Positions 17,029-26,459 of a stretch of DNA of 64,000 bases are shown one piece after another (the stretch's first letter is position 1; each line of letters starts with the position of its first letter). The notes beneath the pieces are model-generated. The model did no database searches, was not told where the DNA came from, and saw only the letters and a program-made list of their open reading frames with translations. This stretch comes from Microtetraspora sp. NBRC 13810 (GTDB lineage: Bacteria; Actinomycetota; Actinomycetes; Streptosporangiales; Streptosporangiaceae): positions 434,001-498,000 of the forward strand of contig NZ_BSRQ01000001.1 of NCBI RefSeq assembly GCF_030268685.1, read 5' to 3'. The translations under genes and the position numbers were made by a program.

Positions 17029-18666
17029 GTGCGAAGAACCGTGCCGTTCGTCACCCTCGCCCTGGCCCTCATCGCCACACTGCTGCCCACGAGCCCCGCA
17101 GCCGCGGCCCCCGCCCCCGCACCCGCCCCCGCACCCGGCGCGCGGGCCGTCGCCTGGGAGCCGTGCCCGCAGGACCCGGCGGTCGAGTGCGGCACGCTCG
17201 CGGTCCCGATCGACTGGGACCGGCCGCACGGCCCCACGATCGATCTGGCCCTCGCCCGGCGCAAGGCCACCGACCCGGCGGCCCGGATCGGCTCCCTGGT
17301 CATCAACCCGGGCGGCCCCGGCGGCTCCGGCGTCGACTTCGCCTTCGTGGCGCACGGGTACTTCAGCCCGGAGATCGCCCGCCGGTTCGACATCGTCGGC
17401 TTCGACCCGCGCGGCGTGGCCCGCAGCAACCCCATCCTGTGCTCGGCCGACTTCGAGCACCAGTTGCCCCCGGTCATCCTGAAGAGCCAGGCCGACTACG
17501 ACGCCTGGATCGCCTACAACGAGCGGCTCCGCGCGGACTGCCGCTCGCACACCGGGCCGCTCTTCGACCACGTGGACACGCTCAGCGTGGTGCGCGACCT
17601 CGACGCGATCCGCGCGGCGCTCGGCGAAGCCAAGCTGTCCTACTACGGCGCCTCCTACGGCACGCTGATCGGCCAGCAGTATGCCGAGCTGTTCCCGCGC
17701 CGGGTCCGCGCCCTCGCCCTGGACAGCAACATGGACCACAGCGTGGGCACCGCCGCCTTCGTCGAGACCCAGGCCGCCGCGGTGCAGGACTCCTTCGACG
17801 AGTTCGTGTCCTGGTGCGAGCGCGACCCGAGCTGCGCGCTGAACGGCCGGGACGTCCGCGCCTTCTGGCGCGACCTGCTGGTCCGCGCCGACCGGGGCGA
17901 AGTGCACCCGCCCGCCCAGCCGGAGCTCGACGTGACCAGCCTCGACCTCGTGACCGTCGCCTTCGGCCATTTCTACGGCCCCAACTGGCCCCAGCTGGCC
18001 ACCACCCTGGCCGGCCTGATCATCGACACCGCCCCGGCCACCCCCGCCGCCAAGGCCGCCCCGGCACCCGGCGAAGCCGCCACCCCGGACATTCCGGAAC
18101 TCCTGGCCACCGGTGCCGGTGCCGCTCCGGCTCCCCGGGCCGTGCCGGGGAACGCCGAACTGGTCAACCTGCCGGTCGAGATCTTCTGCCAGGACTACGA
18201 CCTGCCGATCCGCGACTACCGTGAGTACGCCTCGCTGCTGCGCAGGTCCGAGCGGGCCGCGCCGGACATGCTCTACAGTGCCAACGTCGTCGGCCTCGTC
18301 CCGTCCTGCCTGGGCCATCCGCGGCCCATCCCCAACCCGCAGGACGAGTTGCGCGTCCGCGGCAGCGCCCCGCTGCTGCTCGGCAACGCGCTGCACGACC
18401 CGGCCACCGGCTACAACTGGGCGACCAGCACGGCCCGCCAGCTCGGCCGGCAGGCGGTGCTCCTCACCTACGAAGGCTGGGGCCACGGCATCTATCCCCG
18501 CGGCGCGTGCACCATCCGCGCGTTCGACGACTACCTGATCTCCGGAACCCTGCCTGCCAAGGGCACCCGCTGCCCCGCCGCACCGGCTCCCGAGGCTACG
18601 GCCAAGCGCGCGCCGCTCCTTCCGCGGACCGGCCCGCTGCCCAACGTCCCCGGCTGGACCCCCTGA
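17029..18666 (+). CDS. Secreted alpha/beta-hydrolase, tripeptidyl aminopeptidase-like
   Basis: A 545-residue exported hydrolase. Residues 1-27 are a signal peptide (VRRTVPFVTL...PAAAA), followed by an Ala-Pro linker. NPGGPGGSGVDF (93-104) is the oxyanion-hole region, GASYG the nucleophile elbow with Ser209, and GWGHGIYP the catalytic His region near the end; CEINTER-like TAP_C sequence (YNWATSTARQL) lies between. This is the Streptomyces Tap/SlpD/SlpE type that removes tripeptides from secreted proteins. The GTG at 17029 has TTGGAG 5 nt upstream and starts exactly at the signal peptide. An Ala/Pro-rich insert near residues 330-370 is unusual. A strong hairpin terminator follows. Confidence 0.88.
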   Translation: MRRTVPFVTLALALIATLLPTSPAAAAPAPAPAPAPGARAVAWEPCPQDPAVECGTLAVPIDWDRPHGPTIDLALARRKATDPAARIGSLVINPGGPGGSGVDFAFVAHGYFSPEIARRFDIVGFDPRGVARSNPILCSADFEHQLPPVILKSQADYDAWIAYNERLRADCRSHTGPLFDHVDTLSVVRDLDAIRAALGEAKLSYYGASYGTLIGQQYAELFPRRVRALALDSNMDHSVGTAAFVETQAAAVQDSFDEFVSWCERDPSCALNGRDVRAFWRDLLVRADRGEVHPPAQPELDVTSLDLVTVAFGHFYGPNWPQLATTLAGLIIDTAPATPAAKAAPAPGEAATPDIPELLATGAGAAPAPRAVPGNAELVNLPVEIFCQDYDLPIRDYREYASLLRRSERAAPDMLYSANVVGLVPSCLGHPRPIPNPQDELRVRGSAPLLLGNALHDPATGYNWATSTARQLGRQAVLLTYEGWGHGIYPRGACTIRAFDDYLISGTLPAKGTRCPAAPAPEATAKRAPLLPRTGPLPNVPGWTP

Positions 18667-18671
18667 CCCCC

Positions 18672-18702
18672 GCGGGGCCGGAGCACCCTGCTCCGGCCCC
18701 GC
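18672..18702 (+). terminator. Hairpin terminator after the secreted hydrolase
   Basis: A perfect 14-bp stem (GCGGGGCCGGAGCA with its complement) around a 3-nt loop begins 5 bp after the stop codon. It also lies downstream of the tmRNA gene, which is transcribed towards it, so it may serve both. Confidence 0.85.
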
Positions 18703-18809
18703 CCGACCACCTGCCGACCTGGGCCTGGGGAAAACGCGAAAGGCGGCCGGATCGGCGATGATGCCGACCGACCGCCTTCGGCGATCCGTTCCGCCGGTGG
18801 CGGAACAAC

Positions 18810-19194
18810 GGTGGAGGTGGCGGGAATCGAACCCGCGTCCTTCAATCCCAAGACAGGGCTTCTCCGGGCGCAGCCTGTTGCGCTTTTCTCGGCCCCGGCG
18901 ATCACACAGGCGAGTCGCCGACGGGCCCAGCTACTGTTTGATTTCCCGGTCACCCCCGTAGCCGGGGCGACCGGTTGAGCCTCCTAGCGATGTCAGATCC
19001 GGGCCGGAGGCGCTCCCGGGCTGACAGAGGTCCTCGCTGCTTAGGCGGCGAGGCCCAGGCTGGCCTGGGAAACCTCAGAGTGCGTCTTATTGGCACTTAT
19101 TGTTTTGCGGTCACAGGATTAACGAGGTTATGTCCGCAGTCCTCGGCCCGCTTCCCACTGAGTTGCAAGATCGAAGTCGAAGCCAGTCACCCCC
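18810..19194 (-). ncRNA. ssrA: Transfer-messenger RNA
   Basis: About 385 nt. The 5' end GGGGGTGACTGGCTTCGACTTCG is the standard start of the tRNA-like domain; the 3' end has the T-arm (GCGGG, TTCGATT, CCCGC) and acceptor strand CACCTCC that pairs with GGGGGTG. The reading frame in the middle begins at resume codon GCC and ends in TAA. The 3' end after the discriminator A reads CCG on the chromosome, so the final A of CCA is not encoded. With SmpB, encoded about 2.2 kb away, this RNA rescues stalled ribosomes and tags the unfinished protein. Ends are set by pairing and could be off by one or two bases. Confidence 0.95.
19041..19094 (-). other. tmRNA proteolysis-tag reading frame
   Basis: Starting at the resume codon GCC the frame reads ANKTHSEVSQASLGLAA then TAA. 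With the alanine carried by tmRNA itself it appends a typical degradation tag. The last residues are GLAA; other actinobacterial tags that I recall end in ALAA. Confidence 0.85.
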
Positions 19195-19239
19195 ATGTTG
19201 AGTTGTCAAACCCGGCTCCCGTAAGAGCCGAACATGAAA

Positions 19240-19270
19240 ACGATACCCTCGACAACACCCCTAGTGCCAA
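19240..19270 (-). promoter_or_regulatory. Candidate tmRNA promoter
   Basis: TTGGCA (19265-19270) and TATCGT (19240-19245) on the minus strand, 19 bp apart, would start a transcript about 40 nt before the mature 5' end, which RNase P could trim. The spacer is longer than ideal, and a TTGACA nearer to the gene has no matching -10. Confidence 0.3.
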
Positions 19271-19329
19271 CTCAATTCCCGCGGGCGGGCGCCTCTAACA
19301 CGGGAGGGGGCGCAGGGGAACGCGCGAAG

Positions 19330-19366
19330 GCCCCGGGAGCGTGGCGTTAGCACACGCCCCCGGGGC
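19330..19366 (-). terminator. Hairpin terminator after the ftsE-ftsX-smpB-PBP operon
   Basis: GCCCCGGG-A-GCGTG pairs with CACGC-C-CCCGGGGC (13 bp, one mismatch) around a 9-nt loop, about 170 bp beyond the last gene. It also insulates the tmRNA promoter. Confidence 0.7.
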
Positions 19367-19533
19367 TGACCGGCAGGGTCGCGCCGGTCCGGACGGCAAG
19401 GCTTCCCCCGAGATGAAGCCCTGTCTCATCACGGCGACTGAGCCCGCAACCCCCCAAGCGGGTCCCAGTCACTTGAGAAGACGCCGGAAGCGGGCCCGAT
19501 GGTTGCTCAGAGTGACGATAATTTTCCGGAGAG

Positions 19534-21417
19534 TCACGAAGCCGCGGTGGCGTTGGAGTTGTGGAAGAAACTGCCCGCGATGGCCGCCGGATCGACCCGG
19601 TCGGCGAGCACGGCGACGGCGACGTCACCCTGCCAGCCGATGAACCAGGAGTGCGGGCCGGTGGCTCCGGTGCTGATGCCGTGGACCGCGGGGCCGCTGG
19701 CGTTCGCCGTACGCGCCGAGCCCGAGGTGACGCCCGCGCGCATGAGGGAGCGCAGCGAGGCGACCGTCTTGGAGTCGAGGCGGATCGGGTTCGGCTGCGG
19801 GGCCGGGGTGACCTCGGCCACCGGGTCGGGCGAGTCGGGGGAGGTGACCAGGGTGGGCGGGTGCCAGGTGCCGTTGGCGACCGCCGCGGCGACCAGCGCC
19901 ATCGACAGCGGGCTGACCTTGACGTTCTGGCCCACGATGGCCCTGGCGATGGCCGCGTCGCTCGACATCTTGGGCATCTCGCCCGCGAAGGACTTCAGCG
20001 GGAGCTGCCACTTGCTGCCGATGCCGAAGTCGGTGGCGCTGGCCGCCAGCGCCGGGGCGCTGATCCGGCGGGCCAGCGCGGCCATCGCGGTCACGCAGCC
20101 GGCGGCGAAACCGCCGCGGAAGGTGGTCGGCTTGACGGGGAGCGCGCTCACCTGCTGGAACTGCGCGCCGCCCACGCTGCGCTGCGGCGGGCAGGGCACC
20201 TTCTGCCGGGGGGCGACCCCGGCCTTGAGCAGGGCGTCGGCGGCGATGACGGAGAACGCGCTGCCCGCGGGGAACTTCCCGGCCAGGGCGTCCTTCTCCT
20301 GGTCCATGTCCTGGGTGCTGACCGCGCGGATCTCGCCGGTGTCGGTGTCCACCGCGACCAGCGCGGCCCGGCGGCTGGAGCGCACCGCGAGCTCGGCCGC
20401 CTGCTGGAGGCGGGCGTCGATGGTGGTGGCGACCAGGGTGTTGGTCGGCGCGGGCCACTCCGCGAGCTGGGCCACCTCGGCGTTGGTCCTGAGGTCGAGG
20501 GTGATCACCCGGGTGTCGGTGGCGCCGGTGAGCTGGTCCTGGTATGCCTTCTGCAGCCCGGTGAGGCCCACCGAGTCGCCGGCCCGCTGCGGCCCGCCGA
20601 GCTGGAGCTCGCTCTCCGGCGTGACCTCGCTGACCCTGCCCACGATCTGCCGGGGCGGGTCGGGGGCGAAGGGCTGCTCCTCGATGTTGATCTGCACCTG
20701 CCGGATCGCCCGAAGCTGGGACTCCAGCTGGCCGAACTTCTTACGCCCGAAGGTGACCAGCGGCACGAAGAGGTTCGGCGGAGCCGACTGGATCCGGCTG
20801 AGCAGCCGGTCCGCGGCGAAGCCGGTGACCTTCGCCAGCTCCTCGCAGACCTGCTTCTGGTCGCCCTTGAGGTTCGCCGGGACGACCCCGGCGATGTAGA
20901 GGCGGGTCGGCCCCTGGAGGGAGTCGCCGTCGCGGTCCACGATCGGCTTGCGGCCCTCGGAGCTGGTCTCCACCGCGAACCGCTGCCCCTCGCGGAGCTG
21001 CGGGTGCAGCACGCTCGGCGACCAGCGCACCTTCCACCGGCCGCCCACGAGGTGCAGCGGCAGCTTGCCCTGGTAGACCCAGAGCGGGTTGTTCTCCCCC
21101 AGGTCGATCTCGGCCTGGAAGTCGGCCTGCGAGGTGTCCCCGGTCCGCTTGAGACCCTTGAGGTCGAACCGGATCGACGCGGCGTCGAGCTGCACCCGCA
21201 CGTCGCCGAGCGCCCTGGCCACCACCTTGGGGTCGCCGTCGGTGCGCGTCGCCGCCGCCTCGTAGTCACCGCTCTGCCACCCGACGAGGAACTCGCGCAC
21301 CGCCTCGTTGGCCGACGGCTCCTCGAAACACCCGGTCAGCAGCGGCGCCGTCGCGACGAGCGCGAGCGCCGCCGCGACGGTCCGCGTTCTGGCTGGTACG
21401 GCCACCGCGCGCGTCAC
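19534..21417 (-). CDS. Penicillin-binding-protein homologue without transpeptidase motifs (predicted lipoprotein)
   Basis: A 627-residue protein. A signal peptide ends in LLTGC (lipid Cys30); residues 35-140 are an NTF2-like (MecA-N) domain and about 320-620 a transpeptidase fold. All three catalytic motifs are lost. Where the SxxK motif belongs the sequence is GSAFSV (386-389), Lys replaced by Ser389. The SxN site reads AGCVT (Ser to Gly440, Asn to Val442). The KTG site reads GISTG (Lys to Ile581). The homologue at 35424-37013 keeps all three, so the comparison is internal. The frame is intact and normal in composition, which argues for a kept non-catalytic role such as scaffold or sensor. 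The GTG start overlaps the smpB stop (GTGA). Confidence 0.85.
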   Translation of the reverse strand: MTRAVAVPARTRTVAAALALVATAPLLTGCFEEPSANEAVREFLVGWQSGDYEAAATRTDGDPKVVARALGDVRVQLDAASIRFDLKGLKRTGDTSQADFQAEIDLGENNPLWVYQGKLPLHLVGGRWKVRWSPSVLHPQLREGQRFAVETSSEGRKPIVDRDGDSLQGPTRLYIAGVVPANLKGDQKQVCEELAKVTGFAADRLLSRIQSAPPNLFVPLVTFGRKKFGQLESQLRAIRQVQINIEEQPFAPDPPRQIVGRVSEVTPESELQLGGPQRAGDSVGLTGLQKAYQDQLTGATDTRVITLDLRTNAEVAQLAEWPAPTNTLVATTIDARLQQAAELAVRSSRRAALVAVDTDTGEIRAVSTQDMDQEKDALAGKFPAGSAFSVIAADALLKAGVAPRQKVPCPPQRSVGGAQFQQVSALPVKPTTFRGGFAAGCVTAMAALARRISAPALAASATDFGIGSKWQLPLKSFAGEMPKMSSDAAIARAIVGQNVKVSPLSMALVAAAVANGTWHPPTLVTSPDSPDPVAEVTPAPQPNPIRLDSKTVASLRSLMRAGVTSGSARTANASGPAVHGISTGATGPHSWFIGWQGDVAVAVLADRVDPAAIAGSFFHNSNATAAS

Positions 21418-21881
21418 CTGTTCCTGTACCGCAGGACGCGGGCCATCTCACGCTTGGCCTGGTTCTCGGCCAGGGTCTGCCGCTTGTCCCAGTCCTTCTT
21501 GCCGCGCGCCAGCCCGATCTCGACCTTGGCCTTGCCCTCTTTGAAGTAGAGCGAGAGCGGCACCATGGTCAGCCCGCCCTCCTTGGTCTTCACCTGGAGC
21601 TTGCCGATCTCCTTGCGATGCAACAGCAGCTTCCTGGTACGGCGGGCCGCGTGGTTCGTCCAGTTGCCGTGCGAATACTCCGGAATGTGCACGTTGATCA
21701 GCCACACCTCGCCGTCCTTGACGGTCGCGTAGCCGTCGGCCAGCGAGGCCCGGCCGGCGCGCAGGGACTTGACCTCCGTCCCCTGCAACACGATGCCCGC
21801 CTCGAAGGTGTCCTCGATGTGGTAGTCATGGCGGGCACGCTTGTTCTGGGCGATGACTGTCCGCCCGGTCTCACGTGGCAT
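21414..21881 (-). CDS. smpB: tmRNA-binding protein SmpB
   Basis: A 155-residue protein matching the family along its length: [32 protein letters not shown] at the N-terminus (read in two parts), [10 protein letters not shown]-like [11 protein letters not shown] in the middle, and the basic tail [24 protein letters not shown] that enters the mRNA channel. It binds the tRNA-like domain of tmRNA and delivers it to stalled ribosomes. Its stop overlaps the start of the pseudo-PBP, and ftsX lies 44 bp upstream in the same orientation, so the four genes look like one operon. The tmRNA gene lies about 2.2 kb downstream on the same strand. Confidence 0.97.
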   Translation of the reverse strand: MPRETGRTVIAQNKRARHDYHIEDTFEAGIVLQGTEVKSLRAGRASLADGYATVKDGEVWLINVHIPEYSHGNWTNHAARRTRKLLLHRKEIGKLQVKTKEGGLTMVPLSLYFKEGKAKVEIGLARGKKDWDKRQTLAENQAKREMARVLRYRNR

Positions 21882-21925
21882 GAAACGAGCCTACCGGCGG
21901 CCCGCCGTGGTGAGACTCGCCACGA

Positions 21926-22834
21926 TCACACTCGCAGATATCGCCGCAGCGTCACGAACGACGCGAGCACACAGATGACCACACCGAAGATCATCGTCAG
22001 GGTGATCACCGAGGCGACGTCGCTCCAGGCCAGCGCGCTGTTGCCCGGGAGATACTGCTGGACGCTGTCGAACAGGAAGACCTTGGAGATGATCAGCAGG
22101 CTGGCCGCGACCACGCCGCCGATGAGCCCGGCGATCACCCCTTCCATGACGAAGGGCAGCTGGATGTACAGGTTGGACGCGCCGACCAGCCGCATGATCC
22201 CGGTCTCCCGCCGCCGGTTGTACGCCGACAGCCGGACCGTGTTGCCGATGAGCAGGATCGCCGCGATCACCAGGATGAACGCCACCACCAGGGCCGCCCA
22301 GCGCAGCCGCTCCAGCAGCCCGAAGAACTGCTTCAGGATGTCCTGCTGGTTCACCACGTTGGAGATTCCGGGAGCGCCGTCCAGAGCCGCGACGACCGCG
22401 CCGTAGGAGTTCGGGTCCTTGAGCTTGACCCGGAACGACTCCGGCATGTCCTCCGGCTTGACCGCGCTCACCAGCACGTTGTCCGCGCCGTACTGCGCCT
22501 TGAAGTTCTCGTAGGCGGCGGCCTGGTTCTCGAACTCGACGCCCTGGACCTCGGGCATGGCGACGATCCGGTCCCGCAGGGCGATCTTCTCGGCATCGCT
22601 CAGCCCGCTGCTGTTCTCACAGTTGGGGAAGGGGTCGTTCTTACCACACAGGAAGATCGAGAGCTCGATCTTGTCGGACCAGAAGTCCCTCATGTTGGAC
22701 ACCTGGGCATTGATCATCAGACCGACGCCCAGCAGCGCCATGCCGACGGCCACGGTGACGATGACGGCGATCGTCATCGTCAGGTTACGGCGGAGGCCGA
22801 TCCAGACCTCGGAGAAGATGAAATTGGCCCGCAT
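21926..22834 (-). CDS. ftsX: Cell-division ABC transporter permease FtsX
   Basis: A 302-residue protein with the FtsX layout: an N-terminal membrane helix (about 18-42), an extracellular loop of some 130 residues with two cysteines (LCGKNDPFPNCENSS), then three more membrane helices (about 175-200, 225-250, 275-298). ETGIMRLVGAS is the coupling region to FtsE. In mycobacteria FtsEX activates the peptidoglycan hydrolase RipC through the loop. The ATG at 22834 fits the conserved start MRANFIFSEVWIGLRRN. It lies 39 bp after ftsE. Confidence 0.96.
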   Translation of the reverse strand: MRANFIFSEVWIGLRRNLTMTIAVIVTVAVGMALLGVGLMINAQVSNMRDFWSDKIELSIFLCGKNDPFPNCENSSGLSDAEKIALRDRIVAMPEVQGVEFENQAAAYENFKAQYGADNVLVSAVKPEDMPESFRVKLKDPNSYGAVVAALDGAPGISNVVNQQDILKQFFGLLERLRWAALVVAFILVIAAILLIGNTVRLSAYNRRRETGIMRLVGASNLYIQLPFVMEGVIAGLIGGVVAASLLIISKVFLFDSVQQYLPGNSALAWSDVASVITLTMIFGVVICVLASFVTLRRYLRV

Positions 22835-22873
22835 GCTCTTCCTGTTGTTCTGGGTCCCGGTCCGACCTGTCGG

Positions 22874-23563
22874 TCAGTAGGCCTGGCCGTACACGCCACG
22901 CGACTGGTCACGGACGATCTTGCCGTCTTCGAGCTCGACCACCCGCTTGCGCATGGAGTCGACGATGGCGGCGTCGTGGGTGGCCATGACGACCGTGGTA
23001 CCGGTCCTGTTGATGCGGTCGAGCACCTTCATGATGCCGATGCTCGTCGCGGGGTCGATGTTTCCTGTCGGCTCGTCGGCCAGAAGAATCATCGGGCGGT
23101 TGACGAACGCGCGGGCCATGGCGACCCGTTGCTGCTCACCACCGGACAGCTCGTCGGGCATCCGGTGGGCCTTGCCCTCCAGGCCGACGAGCTCGACGAC
23201 CTCGGGCACCACCTTACGGATGAAGCGCCTCGGCTTGCCGATGACCTCCAGGGCGAACGCGACGTTCTCGTACACGTTCTTGTTCGGGAGCAGGCGGAAG
23301 TCCTGGAACACGCAGCCGATCCGGCGGCGTAGGTGCGGCACCTTGAAGTTGGACAGCCGCGAGAGGTCCTTGCCGGCGACGTGGATCGCGCCGGAGTTGG
23401 GCCGCTCCTCTTTGAGGATCAGGCGGAGGAAGGTCGACTTGCCGGAGCCCGAGGGCCCGACGAGAAAGACGAACTCGCCCTTGTCCACGTCGACACTGAT
23501 GTGGTCGAGGGCCGGGCGGTTCTGGTTCGTGTAGACCTTGATGACATTATCGAAATGGATCAC
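22874..23563 (-). CDS. ftsE: Cell-division ATP-binding protein FtsE
   Basis: A 229-residue ABC ATPase: Walker [11 protein letters not shown]-loop [18 protein letters not shown], signature [14 protein letters not shown], Walker [13 protein letters not shown] and H-switch MATHD. It drives FtsX to couple septation to wall hydrolysis. The GTG at 23563 starts at [11 protein letters not shown], matching the normal N-terminus of actinobacterial FtsE; an in-frame GTG at 23623 would add 20 residues with no family counterpart. Neither has a strong Shine-Dalgarno. It is first in the operon, and two identical 14-bp repeats lie upstream. Confidence 0.94.
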   Translation of the reverse strand: MIHFDNVIKVYTNQNRPALDHISVDVDKGEFVFLVGPSGSGKSTFLRLILKEERPNSGAIHVAGKDLSRLSNFKVPHLRRRIGCVFQDFRLLPNKNVYENVAFALEVIGKPRRFIRKVVPEVVELVGLEGKAHRMPDELSGGEQQRVAMARAFVNRPMILLADEPTGNIDPATSIGIMKVLDRINRTGTTVVMATHDAAIVDSMRKRVVELEDGKIVRDQSRGVYGQAY

Positions 23564-23579
23564 GGGCGCATCACGGCAT

Positions 23580-23593
23580 GCCAGTCTAGGGGG
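23580..23593. repeat. 14-bp direct repeat, copy 1
   Basis: GCCAGTCTAGGGGG, identical to the copy at 23688-23701 and 108 bp from it, in the control region of ftsE. On the minus strand it contains TAGACT, which fits a -10 hexamer. Confidence 0.7.
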
Positions 23594-23687
23594 TAGGACG
23601 GTCGCGGGGGTGGTAGTAGCCACTTCCCGGTGCTCGCCTGCCGGGAGCGCAGATCTTTACCGTTGATCGACGTTCCGGTTGGCCAAC

Positions 23688-23701
23688 GCCAGTCTAGGGG
23701 G
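23688..23701. repeat. 14-bp direct repeat, copy 2
   Basis: Second exact copy of GCCAGTCTAGGGGG. It lies about 125 bp upstream of the ftsE start and about 83 bp upstream of the divergent small gene, so it could act on either. Confidence 0.7.
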
Positions 23702-23783
23702 AACACTGGCATGGAACGTCCATAACGGAAACAAAACGATTCCGGCCTAGGTATCGGAACGGCAAAGGAGCGTGGGGCATACC

Positions 23784-23975
23784 ATGAGCTGCGAACATCT
23801 GGTCTGCGCGCAGTGCGCCGGTCCGGTGGTGGAAGGGCGCTGCCCCTCCTGCCGGGCGGGCAAGGCGAAACTGCACCACCAGGGGCCCGGCGGCCTCTCG
23901 CCGGCCGTCGTGGTGGTGATCCTTCTCGCGCTGTTCTTCTTCAGCCTGGCGTTGCAGCACCTCGTGGGCGGCTGA
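23784..23975 (+). CDS. Small zinc-ribbon membrane protein
   Basis: A 63-residue protein with a zinc ribbon (CAQC at 8-11 and CPSC at 20-23) and one C-terminal membrane helix (about 40-59, PAVVVVILLALFFFSLAL). The ribbon is cytoplasmic if the helix follows the usual charge rule. Small proteins of this kind are seen near prfB and ftsE in actinobacteria (recollection); function unknown. The ATG at 23784 has GGGG 6 nt upstream; GTG 23772 is a weaker choice. It is divergent from ftsE and convergent with prfB, 26 bp between stops. Confidence 0.75.
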   Translation: MSCEHLVCAQCAGPVVEGRCPSCRAGKAKLHHQGPGGLSPAVVVVILLALFFFSLALQHLVGG

Positions 23976-24001
23976 GACAGCCGCCCACGGGGCGCCGGGC
24001 G

Positions 24002-25120
<1,119 letters not shown>

Positions 25121-25128
25121 GTCTGTAA

Positions 25129-25134
25129 AGGGTA
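25129..25134 (-). promoter_or_regulatory. Candidate -10 element for a leaderless prfB transcript
   Basis: TACCCT on the minus strand, 8 nt before the GTG start of prfB. The -35 region is weak. Confidence 0.45.
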
Positions 25135-25207
25135 CGCGACTGGCGACCCCTCTCAGGTACCCCAGGCCGTAACATGGGCCCGCGGCGGGGAAGAGCGGGA
25201 GGCGGGC

Positions 25208-26293
25208 GTGCGAGGGATCTGGCGGCGGCGGACGCTCCTGCCCGCCGTGATTCTGACGATCTCGCTGGCGGCGTGTTCCGGCGGCGGCACCCCCGAGCCC
25301 GCGCCGGTCGCCGCGACCAAGGGCGCCCAGGGCGCGCCTGCCGCGCCCGCGGCACCCCGGCTCACCAGGGACGACGCCCAGGAGGCGCTCGACCGCTACC
25401 TCGCCACCGACGACGTGCTGCGCGCCGGCGGCGACCTGCGAATGGCGCTGGAGCAGGTCAGGGACGGCCAGTCGGCCATCACCAGCGCCGCCTACCGGTC
25501 CACCGTCCTGCAGCCGCCCCGGTACCGCTGGCGCCCCACCGGCCTGATCGTGCCGCGCCTGGACGCCCCGCCTTACTGGTTCACCGCCGTGGTGGAGCGC
25601 GAGGCGCGCTCCGCCACGCTCGGCGCGACCGCGACCCGCACCTCGACGCGGACGGCCGGCGCGCCCGACCCGGCGGCGGCGCGCTCGGCCGTGCTCACGC
25701 TGATGAAGCAGGACGACGACGCGCGCTGGCAGCTCAGCTTCGCCTCGCTGCTCTACCCCGGCGACAAGCTCCCCGAGCCGGCCCTCGACGCCGACGGCTA
25801 CGCGACGGCGCTGTCCAGCCGCGACGAGAGCATCGAGATCACCCCGCAGCTCATGGCCCCGCTGCACGCCACCGTGGCCGAGGAGGGCGCCAAGGGCTTC
25901 TCCGCGGCCCTCATCGCGCCCGACACGCACACGACCGGTTACTCGACCGAGATCACGGAGAAGCGGGACCAGGCCAAGGACGTGGGCCTCGGCTACGACT
26001 CGATCTTCAGCGCGACCCAGTCGCCGATCTTCGCCTGGCGCACCCGCGGCGGCGGCGGGGTCGTCTGCTACCCGCTCACCCGGACGACGACCTACAGCGC
26101 CAGGCTGCCCAGCGCGCCGTGGATCGTGGTCCCGCCCGACGCCAGGTGGGCGATCGGCGACCCGGCGGTCGCCAAGGAGCTGCGGATCGTGGAGACCCAG
26201 CAGTACGTGAGCGTGGTCCCACCGCGTGCGACGCACGGCGCGGCGCGGGTGATCGCCTACGACGGCGCGGTCACCCGGGTCACCGGCCGCTGA
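25208..26293 (+). CDS. Predicted lipoprotein of unknown function
   Basis: A 361-residue exported protein. The signal peptide ends in SLAAC (lipid Cys23), followed by a Gly/Pro/Ala linker to about residue 50. The rest is a soluble domain with no recognised family: an acidic helical segment ([21 protein letters not shown]), then beta-rich sequence with [22 protein letters not shown] and a C-terminal strand region. No enzyme motif is evident. The GTG at 25208 has GGGAGG 5 nt upstream. TAACAT at 25170-25175 could be its -10. It is probably a conserved actinomycete envelope protein. Confidence 0.8.
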   Translation: MRGIWRRRTLLPAVILTISLAACSGGGTPEPAPVAATKGAQGAPAAPAAPRLTRDDAQEALDRYLATDDVLRAGGDLRMALEQVRDGQSAITSAAYRSTVLQPPRYRWRPTGLIVPRLDAPPYWFTAVVEREARSATLGATATRTSTRTAGAPDPAAARSAVLTLMKQDDDARWQLSFASLLYPGDKLPEPALDADGYATALSSRDESIEITPQLMAPLHATVAEEGAKGFSAALIAPDTHTTGYSTEITEKRDQAKDVGLGYDSIFSATQSPIFAWRTRGGGGVVCYPLTRTTTYSARLPSAPWIVVPPDARWAIGDPAVAKELRIVETQQYVSVVPPRATHGAARVIAYDGAVTRVTGR

Positions 26294-26308
26294 ACGCGGC
26301 CACCGACG

Positions 26309-26374
26309 ACACGGCCCGCGCACCAGACGGCCGCCCACGGCACACGGCCCGCGCACCAGACGGCCGCCCACGGC
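26309..26374. repeat. 33-bp tandem repeat, two copies plus a partial third
   Basis: Starting at ACACGGCCCGCGCACCAGAC, the 33-bp unit is repeated exactly at 26342; a degenerate third start follows. It lies just after the lipoprotein stop in the gap before the convergent glutamate dehydrogenase. Confidence 0.75.
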
Positions 26375-26419
26375 ACGGCCCGTTCACGAAACGGCCGGGG
26401 CGGGCGGGCCCCCCGGCCA

Positions 26420-26442
26420 CCGGCCCCGGTGACGGGGACCGG
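26420..26442. terminator. Hairpin between lipoprotein and glutamate dehydrogenase genes
   Basis: CCGGCCCCG pairs with CGGGG-A-CCGG around a 4-nt loop, with one bulged A, 17 bp from the dehydrogenase stop. It may end both convergent transcripts. Confidence 0.5.
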
Positions 26443-26459
26443 CGGCCGGTGATCCCGGG

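Larger units (their letters stand above)
19195..19533. other. Intergenic region between tmRNA and the pseudo-PBP operon
   Basis: A 339-bp gene-free stretch. The half next to tmRNA is its promoter region and contains a candidate -10/-35 pair. A strong hairpin lies at 19330-19366. The rest (19367-19533) shows no tRNA, no credible reading frame and no repeat; it is probably 3' untranslated sequence of the operon that ends at 19534. Confidence 0.6.

Noticed and set aside
23564-23623. N-terminal extension of FtsE to the GTG at 23623
   Set aside because: The added 20 residues have no counterpart in FtsE proteins and would translate through one of the 14-bp repeats.
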